Shown here: positions 7,469 to 8,707 of the stretch, piece by piece
Layout of the letters: each line of letters begins with the position of its first letter
Numbering within the stretch: position 1 is the first letter of the stretch
DNA from: an uncultured Bacilli bacterium
GTDB taxonomy: Bacteria > Bacillota_I > Bacilli_A > RFN20 > CAG-826
Direction: 5' to 3'
DNA: 8,707 bases
Assembly: GCA_905236085.1 (NCBI GenBank)
Contig: CAJOOD010000102.1
Span: 1 to 8,707 of the forward strand
Program-made: the position numbers and the translations under genes
The notes under the pieces: generated by a model
The model's database searches: none
What the model saw: the letters and a program-made list of their open reading frames with translations, nothing else
What the model was told of the DNA's origin: nothing

Positions 7469-7498
7469 AATATAGGTGAATTTATTCGATTTTAACAA
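7469..7498 (-). promoter_or_regulatory. Alternative upstream promoter of the GGDEF-EAL gene
   Basis: TTGTTA (7493-7498, 4 of 6 to consensus), an 18-base spacer and TATATT (7469-7474, 5 of 6). A transcript from here would carry a leader of about 70 bases containing the palindrome at 7432-7453. In such AT-rich DNA chance matches are common. Confidence 0.35.
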
Positions 7499-7635
7499 AA
7501 ATATTGGCTTTTTGAATAGAATATTAGTTAATTTAAGCAATTATTACTTTGATAAATCGATTGCTTTATATTTTCCTTAGATCGCCTAATAAAGAAATAA
7601 TTTTTAATATGGATTTTTGTTTGATTAACTAAAAT

Positions 7636-7654
7636 ATACTTTATATAGAAGTAT
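7636..7654 (-). terminator. Weak hairpin downstream of the TerB-like gene
   Basis: ATACTT and AAGTAT form a 6-bp stem with a 7-base loop, followed on the minus strand by ATTTTAG, about 29 bases past the stop at 7683. It has one G:C pair and a short T-run, so it is a poor terminator. No better one was found in the 289-base gap, so read-through into the GGDEF-EAL gene is possible. Confidence 0.25.
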
Positions 7655-7682
7655 CATTATCATCTAGCTATTTGATTATTAT

Positions 7683-8165
7683 CTAGGCTAATATTGTTTC
7701 AAATAATTTGATTTCTTCTTCACTTAATTCATCATCCGCGGACATTAAGCAAAGGCATAAGATAACATATTCGTTTTTATAAAATGTTGGAAGACGACCA
7801 TCACCATAAACTGGTTTATCAAAGGCATCCACAATTAAAGGTTGGTCGAGATTATCAATATGCTCATCAGCAAATTTGAATTGGAAATCTTTATAATGCT
7901 CATTAATAACCTTAGCAAGTTCTTGTAACGAATAATCTGTTTCAAATACAGCGTTAAAAGTATCTAATTCTTTTTTACTTAGTTTCTTATCCGCCGCGTA
8001 AATGTGGCCAATTAAACATAAGATAAAATCTAATCCTTTAATATTTGTTTTAGCAAGATAATCGTGTTCTTTAATTTCTTTTAAGATATCTTTTGCTCTT
8101 TTGATTCTTTCTTCTTCACTATAATCAAGATAAAGATCATAAATTTCTTGTAATACTTCGTTCAT
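7683..8165 (-). CDS. TerB-like helical protein
   Basis: 160 aa, acidic, no signal peptide or membrane segment, probably cytoplasmic. It carries two copies of a TerB-type helical motif: LCLIGHIYAADKKLSKKEL (49-67) and LCLCLMSADDELSEEEI (136-152). Each has a hydrophobic helix, an Asp-containing turn (ADKKLS / ADDELS) and an acidic helix with conserved Glu. This is the pattern of the tellurite-resistance TerB/DjlA-like fold, whose acidic residues can bind metal. The Asp-rich insert between the copies (100-122, with VYGDGRLP) is not recognised. TerB-like proteins occur in stress, phage-defence and membrane-associated systems, but no other ter gene is present, so no function is assigned. The start is supported by AAGGAAG (8171-8177) 5 bases upstream. 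Confidence 0.75.
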   Translation of the reverse strand: MNEVLQEIYDLYLDYSEEERIKRAKDILKEIKEHDYLAKTNIKGLDFILCLIGHIYAADKKLSKKELDTFNAVFETDYSLQELAKVINEHYKDFQFKFADEHIDNLDQPLIVDAFDKPVYGDGRLPTFYKNEYVILCLCLMSADDELSEEEIKLFETILA

Positions 8166-8170
8166 ATTTT

Positions 8171-8177
8171 CTTCCTT
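8171..8177 (-). promoter_or_regulatory. Ribosome binding site of the TerB-like gene
   Basis: AAGGAAG on the minus strand lies 5 bases before the ATG at 8165. It contrasts with the GGDEF-EAL and AlbA_2 genes, which have no such site. Confidence 0.7.
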
Positions 8178-8191
8178 CTTTATATAAACAT

Positions 8192-8206
8192 TTTATCAGC
8201 GATAAA
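8192..8206. promoter_or_regulatory. Short inverted repeat at the predicted TerB-like transcription start
   Basis: TTTATC and GATAAA are separated by 3 bases and centred near the predicted +1 (about 8203) of the promoter at 8210-8238. It could be a small operator or a 5' mRNA hairpin. It is short enough to be chance. Confidence 0.3.
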
Positions 8207-8209
8207 GAT

Positions 8210-8238
8210 ATTATAAAAGTAAAAGAAATTGCTGTTAT
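8210..8238 (-). promoter_or_regulatory. Promoter of the TerB-like gene
   Basis: Perfect TATAAT (8210-8215), a 17-base spacer and ATAACA (8233-8238, 4 of 6 to TTGACA) on the minus strand. The predicted leader is about 38 bases and contains the AAGGAAG site. Confidence 0.55.
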
Positions 8239-8306
8239 GAATGAATAGCAAAACTATTTTTATATATCCCTTGTCAATGTGTGAGATATAGGAAACAGCT
8301 ATATTC

Positions 8307-8337
8307 CTACATTTTCGACCGCCATAATACTACATTT
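8307..8337. repeat. CTACATTT direct repeat pair
   Basis: CTACATTT occurs at 8307-8314 and 8330-8337, 23 bp apart. Each is followed by a loosely similar stretch containing CG (TCGACCG and AGAATCGG). The pair lies in gene-free DNA. It may be a decayed IS end or a regulatory repeat, and eight bases twice could be chance. Confidence 0.35.
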
Positions 8338-8430
8338 AGAATCGGAAATTGCACACAATATCCACTAAAAATCCAGCAAAAGGCGAATAAAAAACTCGTT
8401 TTTTTTCATATTTTGCTCAAAGAGCAATAA

Positions 8431-8436
8431 TATAAT
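8431..8436 (+). promoter_or_regulatory. Isolated TATAAT upstream of the direct repeats
   Basis: Perfect -10 hexamer on the plus strand directly after the TTGCTC/GAGCAA hairpin. No acceptable -35 is seen at 16-18 bases. If used, its transcript would cross the 18-bp repeats before reaching the AlbA_2 gene. Confidence 0.25.
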
Positions 8437-8463
8437 AGCGAGTGTTTATGCAGCATGCCCCCA

Positions 8464-8513
8464 TATGTCGATACACAGATAGTTGTTATGCACCGTATGT
8501 CGATACACAAATA
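8464..8513 (+). repeat. Two 18-bp direct repeats, 32 bp apart, upstream of the AlbA_2 gene
   Basis: TATGTCGATACACAGATA (8464-8481) and TATGTCGATACACAAATA (8496-8513) match at 17 of 18 positions. Each is preceded by a TTATGCA (8446-8452 and 8486-8492), at different distances. The 32-bp period is close to three helical turns, putting the copies on the same face of the DNA. They lie 73-122 bases before the AlbA_2 start, a plausible operator position. They are in different reading frames relative to each other, so conservation is at the DNA level. An IS-end origin is the main alternative. Confidence 0.7.
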
Positions 8514-8568
8514 TATCGTATGTACTGCATTAAAAATAATCAAAGATTAATAGATAAGAACTAGTGAA

Positions 8569-8577
8569 TGTGATAAT
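8569..8577 (+). promoter_or_regulatory. Extended -10 promoter of the AlbA_2 gene, leaderless arrangement
   Basis: TG, one base, then GATAAT (8572-8577, 5 of 6) forms an extended -10 box. The hexamer ends 8 bases before the ATG at 8586, putting +1 about 2 bases upstream of the start codon. No -35 and no Shine-Dalgarno are evident. The spacing equals that before the GGDEF-EAL gene. Confidence 0.45.
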
Positions 8578-8585
8578 CTAAAACC

Positions 8586-8707
8586 ATGGAATTTGTTGAA
8601 TCTCAAACATTAGAATTTAAAGAACAATTTAATGATTCTTGTAAGCACACAATCGTGGCTTTTCTTTCTCATGGAAGTGGCACTATTTATGTAGGAATCA
8701 ATAAATA
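8586..8707 (+). CDS. AlbA_2 (Schlafen-type, divergent AAA-4) domain protein, N-terminal fragment
   Basis: Only the first 40 codons are present; the gene runs off the window. The translation (MEFVESQTLEFKEQF, then IVAFLSHGSGTIYVGI) matches the start of the AlbA_2 / Schlafen-like domain: an acidic ESxxLEFK motif, a helix with AF followed by a small-residue turn, then the GTIYVGI strand. Family members are usually about 350-500 aa, with a central ATP-binding region and a C-terminal winged helix, and are often annotated as ATP-binding proteins or RecG-like putative transcriptional regulators. The usual AFaNtxGG turn reads AFLSHGSG here. The gene is divergent from the TerB-like gene. The start is set by the match to the family's N-terminus; there is no Shine-Dalgarno, and a -10 box lies 8 bases upstream. 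Confidence 0.8.
   Translation, partial: MEFVESQTLEFKEQFNDSCKHTIVAFLSHGSGTIYVGINK

Larger units (their letters stand above)
8240..8585. other. Gene-free divergent region with short repeats
   Basis: Together with the TerB promoter this makes 420 bases without a convincing gene, between two divergent genes. It holds a short hairpin TAGGAA/TTCCTA (8289-8309), the CTACATTT pair (8307-8337), an AT palindrome AAAAAAC/GTTTTTT (8390-8405), a hairpin TTGCTC/GAGCAA (8413-8427), an isolated TATAAT (8431-8436) and the 18-bp repeats (8464-8513). Base composition is somewhat less AT-biased than in the 7394-7682 gap. This could reflect an old insertion-sequence remnant, but no transposase fragment was recognised. 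Confidence 0.5.

Noticed and set aside
7535..7566. Inverted repeat AAGCAAT ... ATTGCTT with an 18-base loop
   Set aside because: Short arms, a long loop, no T-run and AT-rich surroundings make chance likely.
8272..8277. Perfect TTGACA on the minus strand
   Set aside because: No acceptable -10 follows at 15-19 bases; the nearest TATA-like string is only 7 bases away.
8413..8427. Hairpin TTGCTC-AAA-GAGCAA as a terminator
   Set aside because: It has only 6 bp, and neither strand has a T-run after the stem, so it does not qualify as an intrinsic terminator.
8446..8513. CRISPR array
   Set aside because: There are only two repeat copies, a 14-bp gap between them, and no cas gene nearby.
8448..8564. 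Plus-strand 38-codon reading frame starting MQHAPICRYTD and spanning the 18-bp repeats
   Set aside because: No ribosome site, odd composition, and the repeats sit 32 bp apart (not a multiple of three), so they are read in different frames. The repeat looks conserved as DNA rather than protein.

Overview
This is an AT-rich window (roughly one third G+C by eye) from a bacterium using the standard bacterial code. Six complete reading frames run full length and stop only at TAA or TAG. Low G+C, GtaB-like GalU, A-rich Shine-Dalgarno sites and a membrane GGDEF-EAL protein suggest a low-G+C Firmicute or mollicute-like lineage (Erysipelotrichia or uncultured RF39-type gut bacteria). That placement is inference.

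Layout. Bases 8-5012 hold four genes on the minus strand, transcribed in this order: a membrane-anchored type B carboxylesterase (3171-5012), a small basic protein whose N-terminus resembles the winged helix of the redox repressor Rex (2683-3129), galU (1796-2677) and a DXP-synthase-family gene (8-1756). Gaps are 41, 5 and 39 bases, so they probably form an operon. A small hairpin with a short U-run lies between galU and the dxs-like gene. A strong intrinsic terminator (5087-5126) separates this cluster from the upstream gene, an 8-helix membrane protein with a degenerate GGDEF domain and an intact EAL domain (5141-7393). Its intergenic region holds a perfect TATAAT just before the start codon, a second possible promoter and a 22-bp perfect palindrome. 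Next upstream is a TerB-like gene (7683-8165, minus strand) with its own promoter. A 420-base divergent region then leads to the start of a plus-strand AlbA_2/Schlafen-type gene (8586 to the window edge).

Functional picture. GalU makes UDP-glucose for envelope glycans or glycolipids. The dxs-like enzyme looks like an isoprenoid-pathway enzyme, but it has lost residues that bind glyceraldehyde-3-phosphate in E. coli Dxs, so its substrate may differ. The esterase should act outside the membrane. The EAL protein should degrade cyclic di-GMP. No pathway clearly links all these genes. The most unusual material is non-coding: paired direct repeats before the AlbA_2 gene, two apparently leaderless genes, and a large excess of CCGCGG in one codon phase.

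No rRNA, tRNA, CRISPR array or intact insertion sequence was seen.
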